Below, one piece after another: positions 14,623 through 20,795 of a stretch of DNA of 55,844 bases. A program made the position numbers and the translations under genes. The notes under the pieces are model-generated. The model was not told where the DNA came from. It saw nothing but the letters and a program-made list of their open reading frames with translations, and did no database searches. This DNA comes from a virus: positions 1 through 55,844 of the IMG/VR virus record IMGVR_UViG_3300043446_000624; one strand, given 5' to 3'. Each line of letters begins with the position of its first letter. The first letter of the stretch is position 1.

Positions 14623-15300
14623 ATGAGTCGTTCAACTTTTAGCGGGCCAGTCCTCGTTGGTGATCAACGTTTTGGCGCTTTGCGTAACGTCGGCACCGCC
14701 GAACTTGTTCAAGGCATTTCACTTAGCCTTTCTAACACCACTCCCGGCACTGCTGGTTACGCTGGCAGCAGCGGTGTTTTTGCGGCTAGTAACAACATCC
14801 CCAACACCCCCGGTGTTGTTTATAACCCCGGCACTAATCCCGCCACCGTTCAGACTATCACGGCTGATACTGGCTCGGTCATCTATCGCGGCGTTGTGTT
14901 CTATTTGCCTGTTGGTTCTGATCTGCACGATCTGCTGGTTGACGTTCAAGCTAACCCAACCTTCACTTCTGGCAGCTTGTCCAACATGCAGTTCTTCTGC
15001 TCCAACAAGTTTGACGGCACCGCTGGTAGTTACTTCCAGACTGGCGCTACCGGCGGTGTTGGTCGCGTTGCTCTGTCTACGTTCACTGCAACGCAGATGG
15101 CTAACCAGCAAGCCACTTCCGCTGACGTTCTCACTGGCGGCACTCAGCCCAACGTGTCTCAAGTTGTTGTGACTTGCGTCATCAACGGCACGTCTATGTC
15201 TGGCCTGACCGGCGGTGTTTTCAACATCACTCTGCGTTACGGCACTCCTGACAACAACATCGGCACTGCCACCACGTACCCCTACGGTAACTTGGATTAA
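14623..15300 (+). CDS. Minor structural protein, 225 aa
   Basis: A beta-rich Thr/Ser/Gly protein beginning MSRSTFSGPVLVGDQRFGAL with FRNV-like and ADTGSVIYRGVVFYLPVGSD segments typical of a recurrent structural family in uncultured phages. There is no signal peptide, membrane helix or catalytic site. It is the first gene after the capsid terminator and promoter, so it is probably a head or neck component made in quantity. The start has AGGG at a suitable distance. A role as a decoration protein is possible but not shown. Confidence 0.72.
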   Translation: MSRSTFSGPVLVGDQRFGALRNVGTAELVQGISLSLSNTTPGTAGYAGSSGVFAASNNIPNTPGVVYNPGTNPATVQTITADTGSVIYRGVVFYLPVGSDLHDLLVDVQANPTFTSGSLSNMQFFCSNKFDGTAGSYFQTGATGGVGRVALSTFTATQMANQQATSADVLTGGTQPNVSQVVVTCVINGTSMSGLTGGVFNITLRYGTPDNNIGTATTYPYGNLD

Positions 15301-15307
15301 TGGCTAA

Positions 15308-15325
15308 CGGGGGCTTCGGCCCCCG
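15308..15325 (+). other. Intercistronic hairpin with UUCG loop
   Basis: CGGGGGC and GCCCCCG close a TTCG loop 8 bp after the stop of the 225-aa gene. No T-tract follows; the next ribosome site (AGGAG) is 6 bp downstream. It likely stabilises upstream mRNA or lowers downstream expression. Confidence 0.65.
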
Positions 15326-15343
15326 CCTAACAGGAGCACAGAC

Positions 15344-15613
15344 ATGATGCAGACTGATGTCAAAGGTGTAAGCTGCCCAGCTGGCACCGCGACTACCGCC
15401 TATAGCGGGCGTACTCGTTTGAAAGGTCTGTACTACAGCGCATCCGCCGCCTCTACGGTGGCAATCGCTGACGGTACTAGAACTCTTTTCACGTTCACAA
15501 TTGCGGCTGCTGACGCCACTTACGTCATTCTTCCCGGAGAGGGCGTAACGTGTGAAACTAGCTTGGTCGTTACTGTTGGTGCTCTTTGTACTGCGGTGGC
15601 GTTCTATGGCTAA
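15344..15613 (+). CDS. Small structural protein, 89 aa
   Basis: This beta-rich protein begins MMQTDVKGVSCPAGTATTAY and contains TRLKGLYYSASAASTVAIAD, FTIAAADATYVILPGEGV and ends VTVGALCTAVAFYG. I recall this short family as a frequent neighbour of neck genes in uncultured tailed phages, without known function. A compact beta-sandwich that decorates the virion is a reasonable guess. The stop overlaps the next start by 8 bp. The second Met gives an alternative start one codon later. Confidence 0.7.
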   Translation: MMQTDVKGVSCPAGTATTAYSGRTRLKGLYYSASAASTVAIADGTRTLFTFTIAAADATYVILPGEGVTCETSLVVTVGALCTAVAFYG

Positions 15614-15851
15614 GTCACCAGCATGGCAACGCAAGGAAGGCAAGAATCCCAATGGCGGCTTGAACGCCAAGGGTCGCGCCTCTGCCAAAAAACAGGGCAT
15701 GAACTTGAAGCCTCCCCAGCCGGAAGGCGGCTCACGCCGCGACTCTTTCTGCGCAAGGATGAGTGGGATGAAGAAGAAGCTCACCGGCGAGAAGGCCAAG
15801 AAAGACCCGAACTCGCGGATCAATAAGAGCCTGCGGGCGTGGAACTGCTGA
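15606..15851 (+). CDS. Small basic protein (DUF6321-like)
   Basis: The 81-residue protein is highly basic: MAKSPAWQRKEGKNPNGGLN at the start, then KGRASAKKQGMNLKPPQPEG and the characteristic ending DPNSRINKSLRAWNC. These motifs match a family I recall as DUF6321. A longer frame starting at 15552 runs through the previous gene and is not used. Strong positive charge suggests DNA or RNA association inside the virion or a structural role; nothing is established. It lies between structural genes. Confidence 0.78.
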   Translation: MAKSPAWQRKEGKNPNGGLNAKGRASAKKQGMNLKPPQPEGGSRRDSFCARMSGMKKKLTGEKAKKDPNSRINKSLRAWNC

Positions 15852-15852
15852 A

Positions 15853-16056
15853 ATGAAACCCGAAAATGCAGAGTTAATGAAGCAGGTTGGCGACGGGATT
15901 TCCGTCGTTACTGCGGTTGCAACGCTTGCGGAGGTTTTGCCTTCGGTTGCGGCGTTGTTTACGATCGTCTGGACGGGCATGCGTATTGTCGAAATGATTG
16001 CGGGTAAGCCTTTCTCCGAGGTTATCCGCCGAAAGAAAGACGATGCCGAGCAGTAG
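15853..16056 (+). CDS. Holin-like small membrane protein
   Basis: The 67-residue protein has a short polar N-terminus (MKPENAELMKQVGDG), a long hydrophobic central region covering roughly residues 16-52 (VVTAVATLAEVLPSVAALFT then IVWTGMRIVEMIAG) and a basic C-terminus (SEVIRRKKDDAEQ). That arrangement of one or two membrane helices with a charged tail is typical of small class II/III holins. It is distant from the lysis cassette at 25574-26714, where a second candidate holin lies. It could instead be a membrane factor for DNA entry. Confidence 0.65.
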   Translation: MKPENAELMKQVGDGISVVTAVATLAEVLPSVAALFTIVWTGMRIVEMIAGKPFSEVIRRKKDDAEQ

Positions 16057-16360
16057 TAAGAAGCAGCACAACTTCATGGAAGCCGTGGCCCATAGTCCGG
16101 CATTTGCGAAGAAAGCAGGCGTCCCGCAGTCCGTGGGACAAGAGTTCAGCAAGGCGGACAAGGGCCGCAAATTTTCAAAAGGTGGTAACGTTATGGCAAC
16201 GAAATCTGTAGACGCTGGCATGAGCAAAACCATGCAAAAAGTTAAGACGGCTGCTCCCAGCCGTGACGGTATTGCCCAAAAAGGCAAAACCAAAGGCACG
16301 CAAGTAAAAATGTCCGGCAACAAAATGACCAAGGGCATGAAGCGCGGCGGTAAGTGCTAA
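16043..16360 (+). CDS. Small basic KGG/RDGIA-motif protein, 105 aa
   Basis: The ATG at 16043 overlaps the previous gene by 14 bp. The N-terminal half has HNFMEAVAHSPAFAKKAGVP then QSVGQEFSKADKGRKFSKGG; the C-terminal half has SRDGIAQKGKTKG and ends KGMKRGGKC. The FMxxVAxxPxFAKKxGxPQSVGxEF pattern is common in uncultured phages. The second motif recurs in the two following genes. An internal ATG (MATKSVDAG) could give a shorter product. Very high Lys/Gly content and lack of a hydrophobic core suggest a disordered nucleic-acid-binding or virion-packaged protein. Confidence 0.7.
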   Translation: MPSSSKKQHNFMEAVAHSPAFAKKAGVPQSVGQEFSKADKGRKFSKGGNVMATKSVDAGMSKTMQKVKTAAPSRDGIAQKGKTKGTQVKMSGNKMTKGMKRGGKC

Positions 16361-16370
16361 GGAGCAGATC

Positions 16371-16622
16371 ATGCCCATGACGCCTCCCAAACCCGCTCCC
16401 AAAATGTATGGGACGTCTGTAACCACCCCCGTGGTTACAAGCGGGCCAACTAGATCGACCCCTGTTTCTGTTGGTACGCCCACTTTTTCGGCTGCGACTA
16501 ACAAAGGCGGTATGTCCAGCGGCACCCCCGTGTTTACGAAAAAATTCGCCAAAGGCGGCTCCGCTTCCAAACGCGCCGACGGGATTGCCAAAAAAGGCAA
16601 GACTCGCGGCAAAATGTGCTGA
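16371..16622 (+). CDS. Small basic RADGIA-motif protein, 83 aa
   Basis: Pro/Thr/Ser-rich N-terminus (MTPPKPAPKMYGTSVTTPVV), a FAKGGSASK segment and a C-terminal KRADGIAKKGKTRGKMC. The last block matches the neighbouring 105-aa and 92-aa proteins almost letter for letter, so the three share a C-terminal cassette on different N-termini. GGAG occurs 6-9 bp upstream of the start. Probably intrinsically disordered. Function is unknown. Confidence 0.68.
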   Translation: MPMTPPKPAPKMYGTSVTTPVVTSGPTRSTPVSVGTPTFSAATNKGGMSSGTPVFTKKFAKGGSASKRADGIAKKGKTRGKMC

Positions 16623-16630
16623 GGAATATC

Positions 16631-16909
16631 ATGGCAACCAAAAAACAAGCTGGCGCAGGACGTGGATTTGTAAATCCCCAGCGCACCGACGAAACCGATG
16701 CCGAATACATCACGCCTAAACAGCGTTACGACATGGAAAAGCAGCTGGAAGAACAGAAAACCACTGCCCAGACCGAAAAAGCCTATAACGCGGCTGTCGG
16801 CTATAAAAAAGGCGGCATGACGGCATCCAAACGCGCTGACGGTATTGCTCAACGTGGCAAAACCCGTGGCACGATGGTGATGTGCGGCGGCGGCATGGCA
16901 AGGAAATAA
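16631..16909 (+). CDS. Small basic RADGIA-motif protein, 92 aa
   Basis: The ATG at 16631 has GAGG with a 6-nt spacer; a GTG 15 bp upstream lies inside the previous gene and is not favoured. Beginning MATKKQAGAGRGFVNPQRTD, it has a helical middle (AEYITPKQRYDMEKQLEEQK), then KKGGMTASKRADGIAQRGKT and a Gly/Met/Cys-rich end. The KGG plus RADGIAxRGKTRG tail is shared with the preceding two genes. No enzyme motif is visible. Confidence 0.7.
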   Translation: MATKKQAGAGRGFVNPQRTDETDAEYITPKQRYDMEKQLEEQKTTAQTEKAYNAAVGYKKGGMTASKRADGIAQRGKTRGTMVMCGGGMARK

Positions 16910-16911
16910 TC

Positions 16912-17166
16912 ATGATGGCCAGTCGCGGTATGGGGGACATCAATCCCTCCAAGATGCCCGGCGCTAAGCGTAAGGCTCGCCGAGATGACACTGACTTTAT
17001 CCAGTATGCTGAAGGTGGCAAAGTCTGGAGCAAACCGCGTCCGGCAGGATTGGGCGATCCTGTCAAACTTTCTCCCAAAAAGAAAGCTCAAGCGAAGGCT
17101 CGCGCCAAAAGCGCGGGTCGCCCGTATCCCAATCTAGTTGACAACATGAACGCAGCAAAGGGCTGA
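16912..17166 (+). CDS. Small basic hypothetical protein, 84 aa
   Basis: Starts MMASRGMGDINPSKMPGAKR; AAGGA precedes by 7 nt and the second Met is an alternative. It has a basic block (KRKARRDDTD), a YAEGGKVW segment and a Lys/Ala-rich C-terminal half (LSPKKKAQAKARAKSAGRPY). The RGMGxINPSKMP start is a recurring signature of small phage proteins whose function is unknown. Positive charge suggests DNA association. It belongs to the same run of small basic genes. Confidence 0.7.
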   Translation: MMASRGMGDINPSKMPGAKRKARRDDTDFIQYAEGGKVWSKPRPAGLGDPVKLSPKKKAQAKARAKSAGRPYPNLVDNMNAAKG

Positions 17167-17168
17167 AT

Positions 17169-17348
17169 ATGAACCTCGATACCGTACTGAAATGTGCGCA
17201 AATGGCCGCTACCAAGCAAGAAGCCTTCTTGGGTCGCGTGGATCAAGACATCCAAGACCTGATCGCCGAGCTGACCGCGCCTCCCGCGCCCAAGACCACG
17301 ACCAAAAAAGCCGTAGCTGAACCCGTAGCAGAACCTGCAGCGGAGTAA
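17169..17348 (+). CDS. Small hypothetical protein, 59 aa
   Basis: A short frame exactly filling the space between two genes: ATG at 17169, stop TAA at 17346-17348. The N-terminal 36 residues look helical (MNLDTVLKCAQMAATKQEAF; VDQDIQDLIAELTA). The tail is a Pro/Ala/Lys/Glu linker (PAPKTTTKKAVAEPVAEPAA). The tight fit (2 bp after the upstream stop, 3 bp before the next start) supports it as a real gene. No function can be assigned. Confidence 0.65.
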   Translation: MNLDTVLKCAQMAATKQEAFLGRVDQDIQDLIAELTAPPAPKTTTKKAVAEPVAEPAAE

Positions 17349-17351
17349 AAC

Positions 17352-18065
17352 ATGGCTGTAACCGGCACTACAACCTTCGATCTCGACTTCGCGGAACTCG
17401 CTGAAGAAGCGTGGGAGCGTGCCGGTCGCGAGATGCGTTCGGGTTATGACTTGCGTACAGCTCGTCGTTCCATGAACTTGATGACCATTGAGTGGCAAAA
17501 CCGTGGCATCAACATGTGGACGATTGACGAGGGGTATGTGAATCTTGTCCAAGGGCAAGCTGAATACGACCTTCCGGCTGACACCATCGATCTGATGGAA
17601 CATGTTGTGCGCACGGGGCAGGGGAACGTATCCACGCAGGCTGACCTGACGATCACGCGTATTAGTGTTTCTACCTACGCCACGATCCCAAATAAGCTAT
17701 CGCAAGCCCGTCCAATCCAAGTTTGGGTCCAGCGTCTTAGGGATAACCCTAAGATTACAGTGTGGCCTGTACCTGATCAGGGGACTGAAGAAGATCCGTA
17801 CTACATCTTCCGTTATTGGAGGATTCGTCGTATTGAGGACGCTGGGGCGGGCGCAGCGACTGAGGATGTGAACTTCCGCTTTTATCCCGCAATGGCTGCT
17901 GGTCTGGCGTACTACATTGCCATGAAGGTTCCCGAGCTGGCTCAGCGTTTGGACATGCTCAAGGCGGTGTATGACGAACAGTTCAACTTGGCTGCTGGCG
18001 AAGACCGCGAGAAGGCGGCGCTAAGACTTGTACCCCGACAGATGTTCGTGGGGAGCGCCACCTAA
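17352..18065 (+). CDS. Head-tail adaptor / tail tubular-like protein
   Basis: The 237-residue protein has GGAG with a 6-nt spacer. It begins MAVTGTTTFDLDFAELAEEA. The conserved N-terminal helices (WERAGREMRSGYDLRTARRS then MNLMTIEWQNRGINMWTIDE) precede a beta region (AEYDLPADTIDLMEHVVRTG) and C-terminal helices. This helical bundle with inserted sheet and its place between capsid and tail genes fit a neck/adaptor protein like P22 gp4 or T7 gp11. The stop overlaps the next start by 1 bp (TAATG). Confidence 0.72.
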   Translation: MAVTGTTTFDLDFAELAEEAWERAGREMRSGYDLRTARRSMNLMTIEWQNRGINMWTIDEGYVNLVQGQAEYDLPADTIDLMEHVVRTGQGNVSTQADLTITRISVSTYATIPNKLSQARPIQVWVQRLRDNPKITVWPVPDQGTEEDPYYIFRYWRIRRIEDAGAGAATEDVNFRFYPAMAAGLAYYIAMKVPELAQRLDMLKAVYDEQFNLAAGEDREKAALRLVPRQMFVGSAT

Positions 18066-18454
18066 TGCCTAATCGTTTTGCAAATGGGATCCGCGCGATC
18101 GCCATGTGCGACCGATGCGGGCAGTACTACAAGCTCAAAAAACTGAAGACCGAGGTCATCAAGCAGCGCAAGTACGAGCTGCTGGTATGCCCGGAGTGCT
18201 GGGACCCAGACCAGCCCCAGCTGATGTTGGGTACGTTCCCGGTGGAGGATCCGCAGGCTTTGCGGAATCCTCGTAAGGACAACACGTATCTTATATCTGG
18301 GCAGTCATCGGATGGCACCCTTTCCGGTGGTTCTCGGGTTTTCCAATGGGGCTGGAACCCGGTTGGCGGCGCGAGCAGCTTTGACTCTGTTCTCACCCCG
18401 AATAATTTGATTTTGACTGTATATTTGGGTACAGTTTCGGTAGCAACGACATAA
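18065..18454 (+). CDS. Zinc-ribbon structural protein, 129 aa
   Basis: Four cysteines in two CxxC pairs (C15/C18 in CDRCGQYYKL and C42/C45 in CPECWDPDQP) form a zinc-ribbon. It is followed by the signature PQLMLGTFPVEDPQALRNPR. The C-terminal 50 residues are Gly/Ser/Thr-rich and beta-prone. I recall the same N-terminal signature, at the same place beside adaptor genes, in many uncultured tailed phages. A neck-associated structural role is inferred. It is translated by stop-start overlap with the preceding adaptor. Confidence 0.75.
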   Translation: MPNRFANGIRAIAMCDRCGQYYKLKKLKTEVIKQRKYELLVCPECWDPDQPQLMLGTFPVEDPQALRNPRKDNTYLISGQSSDGTLSGGSRVFQWGWNPVGGASSFDSVLTPNNLILTVYLGTVSVATT

Positions 18455-18464
18455 GGAGTCGAAC

Positions 18465-18650
18465 ATGGCTAAATCAGATCTGGCGCAAGACAAAGCGATG
18501 ATCAAAAAAGCGTTCAAGCAGCATGATGCTCAAGAACACAAAGGCGGAAAGGGTACGTCCCTGAAGCTGAAAAAAGGCGGACCCACGTCGATGGATCGAC
18601 GCAAAATGGGTCGCAACATGTCCCGTGCGATGAACCAACGCGGAGGTTGA
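18465..18650 (+). CDS. Small basic protein, 61 aa
   Basis: Begins MAKSDLAQDKAMIKKAFKQH and continues with a His/Lys block (DAQEHKGGKGTSLKLKKGGP) to MDRRKMGRNMSRAMNQRGG. AAGGAG precedes by 6 nt. The MAKSDxxQDKAMxKxA start and KMGRNMxxxxNQ(R/K) end are recurrent in uncultured phages. With pI far above neutral and no hydrophobic core, a nucleic-acid-associated or internal virion peptide is plausible. It carries the KGG motif also seen in ejection proteins. Confidence 0.7.
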   Translation: MAKSDLAQDKAMIKKAFKQHDAQEHKGGKGTSLKLKKGGPTSMDRRKMGRNMSRAMNQRGG

Positions 18651-18651
18651 T

Positions 18652-18918
18652 ATGGCCAAGTTCAGCAAAAAGATGATGGGCAAAGAAGTCGGCTCCGGCA
18701 GCTTCTATGCTCCCCCGCACCCCGAAAGCATGCAGACGCTTGCTGATCGCAAAGGCATGGTCGAGCGTCCCAACCGCAGTGTTGTGGGCAATAGCGACAT
18801 GTCTGTTGGTCAGTTCAGCCAATCTGCTGGTAACGAACCCACCAAGAAAACCGGAATCAAAATTCGCGGTACTGGCGCAGCAACCAAAGGTGTGATGGCA
18901 CGCGGGCCGATGGCTTGA
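18652..18918 (+). CDS. Small basic protein ending GAATKGVMARGPMA
   Basis: The 88-residue protein begins MAKFSKKMMGKEVGSGSFYA with GGAG 6 nt upstream. It ends with TKKTGIKIRGTGAATKGVMA followed by RGPMA, a C-terminal block I recall from many uncultured phages. The rest is Ser/Pro/Asn-rich and probably disordered. No function is known. It forms the end of the run of small basic genes placed between the two adaptor-type genes. Confidence 0.7.
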   Translation: MAKFSKKMMGKEVGSGSFYAPPHPESMQTLADRKGMVERPNRSVVGNSDMSVGQFSQSAGNEPTKKTGIKIRGTGAATKGVMARGPMA

Positions 18919-18925
18919 GGTCAAG

Positions 18926-19582
18926 ATGACATACGACGAGTTGGTCACCGCAATCAGCGACTACTGTGAGAATTCATTTCCCACAGTGGACATGAACACG
19001 TTCATTACGCAGGCGGAACAACGCATTTACAACACAGTGCAGTTTCCGTCATTGCGTCGTAACGTGACTGGTACGACCACAAGTGGCAACAAATATCTTG
19101 CTTGCCCGCTTGACTTTTTGGCGGTGTACTCGATTGCTGTCGTCGACGAAGATGGGGAATATCACTATTTGTTGAACAAGGATGTGAACTTCATTCGCGA
19201 AGCCTATCCAAATCCAAACAGTACCAGCTTCCCAAAGTACTATGCGCTGTTCGGTCCTCCGACGCAAGGTTCCAAAGAACTGACGTTCATTCTTGGTCCG
19301 ACGCCCAACATTCAGTACGACGTTGAATTGCATTACTTCTTCTACCCCGAATCCATCACAACGGTGGAAGGTGGCCAGACGTGGTTGGGCGATAACTTCG
19401 ATACGGTGTTGCTCTACGGTTCGCTTGTTGAAGCGTACACGTACATGAAGGGTGAACCGGACATGGTCAAGTTGTACGATACCAAGTACAAAGAAGCACT
19501 GCAGCTTGCTAAGCGTCTGGGCGATGGTATGGAACGTGGCGATGCGTATCGCGACGGTCAGTACAAAGAGAAGGTGACGTAA
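18926..19582 (+). CDS. Phage adaptor protein (SU10-type)
   Basis: The 218-residue protein has GAGG with a 5-nt spacer. It begins MTYDELVTAISDYCENSFPT, contains FITQAEQRIYNTVQFPSLRR and NKYLACPLDFLAVYSIAVVD, then PKYYALFGPPTQGSKELTFI, GPTPNIQYDVELHYFFYPES and a helical C-terminus with LLYGSLVEAYTYMKGEPDMV. These motifs match the family I know as the SU10 phage adaptor protein, part of the head-tail connector of a podovirus with elongated head. It should sit between portal and nozzle. The stop overlaps the next start. Confidence 0.8.
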   Translation: MTYDELVTAISDYCENSFPTVDMNTFITQAEQRIYNTVQFPSLRRNVTGTTTSGNKYLACPLDFLAVYSIAVVDEDGEYHYLLNKDVNFIREAYPNPNSTSFPKYYALFGPPTQGSKELTFILGPTPNIQYDVELHYFFYPESITTVEGGQTWLGDNFDTVLLYGSLVEAYTYMKGEPDMVKLYDTKYKEALQLAKRLGDGMERGDAYRDGQYKEKVT

Positions 19583-20004
19583 TGGCTTTCACCGGAAACT
19601 ATTCGTGCAATACTCTTCGCGCCGGTCTCGCTAACGGCACGATCAACTTTGCCACGGATACGTTTTACATGGCGTTGTACACCAATGACGCCACGTTGAA
19701 CTCCACCACAACCGCATATGACACAGTTGGCGAAGCTACCGGCGGCGATTACACCGCTGGCGGGCAAGTTGTGACCGCAACCGTTTCTTCTGAAGTGACT
19801 TCCAGTGGAAGCATTACATACATTACGTTTTCCCAGCCGTCGTGGACAGGATCTATCACGGCAAGGGGCGCACTCATCTACACACCGGGGGACAACGGAG
19901 CCGTCTGTGTGCTAGACTTTGGAAACGACAAGGCGTCGTCTTCAACTTTTACCGTGCAGATGCCAGCAGACACTGCTACATCTGCTCTTCTCCGAATTGT
20001 TTAA
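19582..20004 (+). CDS. Tail-associated structural protein, 140 aa
   Basis: Starts in the adaptor stop (TAATG). It begins MAFTGNYSCNTLRAGLANGT and contains TFYMALYTNDATLNSTTTAY, GGDYTAGGQVVTATVSSEVT and a C-terminal segment with LRIV. The composition is Thr/Ser/Gly-rich and beta. The FY(M/L)ALYT pattern with GG(D/G)YTAGG is a frequent phage structural family of unknown detailed role, often beside tail fibre genes. Assignment as a virion component is by composition and position. Confidence 0.7.
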   Translation: MAFTGNYSCNTLRAGLANGTINFATDTFYMALYTNDATLNSTTTAYDTVGEATGGDYTAGGQVVTATVSSEVTSSGSITYITFSQPSWTGSITARGALIYTPGDNGAVCVLDFGNDKASSSTFTVQMPADTATSALLRIV

Positions 20005-20016
20005 TGAGGTGATTTC

Positions 20017-20598
20017 ATGACAAGTGAAACTTCTAAAGCTGTAGACGCCGTTTCTAGCGACATCAAGGCTTCCCGCAACTTTGGGGAAACCCTTCAAGGC
20101 GGCGGTATCTTCAACGCTAAGTGCTTTGACAAAGACGGTAACCTGAAATGGGAAGCCGAGAACCATAACTTGGTGGTCAATACTGGCGCTCAGTTTATGA
20201 ACTCCAAAACCTTTACGGGTTCTGCTTATACCGCTGCTTGGTATCTGGGCCTTTACGGCGCTGGCGCTTCCAATACCCCCGCTGCAACGGACACGATGTC
20301 GTCCCACGCTGGTTGGACGGAAATCACGCCCTACAGCAACGCTAACCGTCCAACTTGCACGTTTGGTGTCCCTACCACGGCTTCTCCATCTGTTGCTACC
20401 AACAGCGCGTCAACCGCATCGTTTTCCATCAACGCAACTGCAACTGTTGGCGGCGCGTTTCTGACGACCGATAACACCAAGGGTGGTACGACGGGTACGT
20501 TATTTTCTGCTGCGGACTTCCAGTCCCCCGGCGACCGTAGCGTGGTGAGCGGCGATACGCTGGTCCTCACCTACACCTTCAGCTTGCTGCCCACCTAA
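20017..20598 (+). CDS. Tail-associated structural protein, 193 aa
   Basis: GAGG lies 8 nt before the ATG. After a helical start (SKAVDAVSSDIKASRNFGET) it has GGGIFNAKCFDKDGNLKWEA, then YTAAWYLGLYGAGAS, SSHAGWTEITPYSNANRPTC and a beta-rich C-terminus with GGAFLTTDNTKGGTTGTLFS. I recall this arrangement in phage structural proteins next to tail fibres. It has no catalytic motif. A baseplate-like or fibre-anchoring function is possible. Confidence 0.7.
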   Translation: MTSETSKAVDAVSSDIKASRNFGETLQGGGIFNAKCFDKDGNLKWEAENHNLVVNTGAQFMNSKTFTGSAYTAAWYLGLYGAGASNTPAATDTMSSHAGWTEITPYSNANRPTCTFGVPTTASPSVATNSASTASFSINATATVGGAFLTTDNTKGGTTGTLFSAADFQSPGDRSVVSGDTLVLTYTFSLLPT

Positions 20599-20610
20599 TA
20601 GGAGAACATT

Positions 20611-20793
20611 ATGGCCACCGCATTCAAAAAAGGACAAGTTGTCAAAGTCAAAACCGTCGTACCCGAGGGTCCGGTGGAAGCGTTGCGCATGGACGAAAAC
20701 GGCGAGTTTTTCTATCTTGTAAAGTGGATTGACGTGGACGGCGCTCAACATGAGCGTTGGTTTGCTGAAGCTGATCTAGCCGCCGGAGCGTAA
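20611..20793 (+). CDS. Small hypothetical protein, 60 aa (SH3-like?)
   Basis: Beginning MATAFKKGQVVKVKTVVPEG, this short protein alternates strands: FKKGQVVKVK, PVEALRMDENGEFFYLVKW, AQHERWFAEADL. The pattern of a GQVV strand, a D-G turn and paired tryptophans fits a small SH3-like or KOW-like barrel. The ribosome site is AGGAG with 7-nt spacing. Its function is unknown; it might accompany assembly of the neighbouring tail fibre. Confidence 0.68.
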   Translation: MATAFKKGQVVKVKTVVPEGPVEALRMDENGEFFYLVKWIDVDGAQHERWFAEADLAAGA

Positions 20794-20795
20794 TC

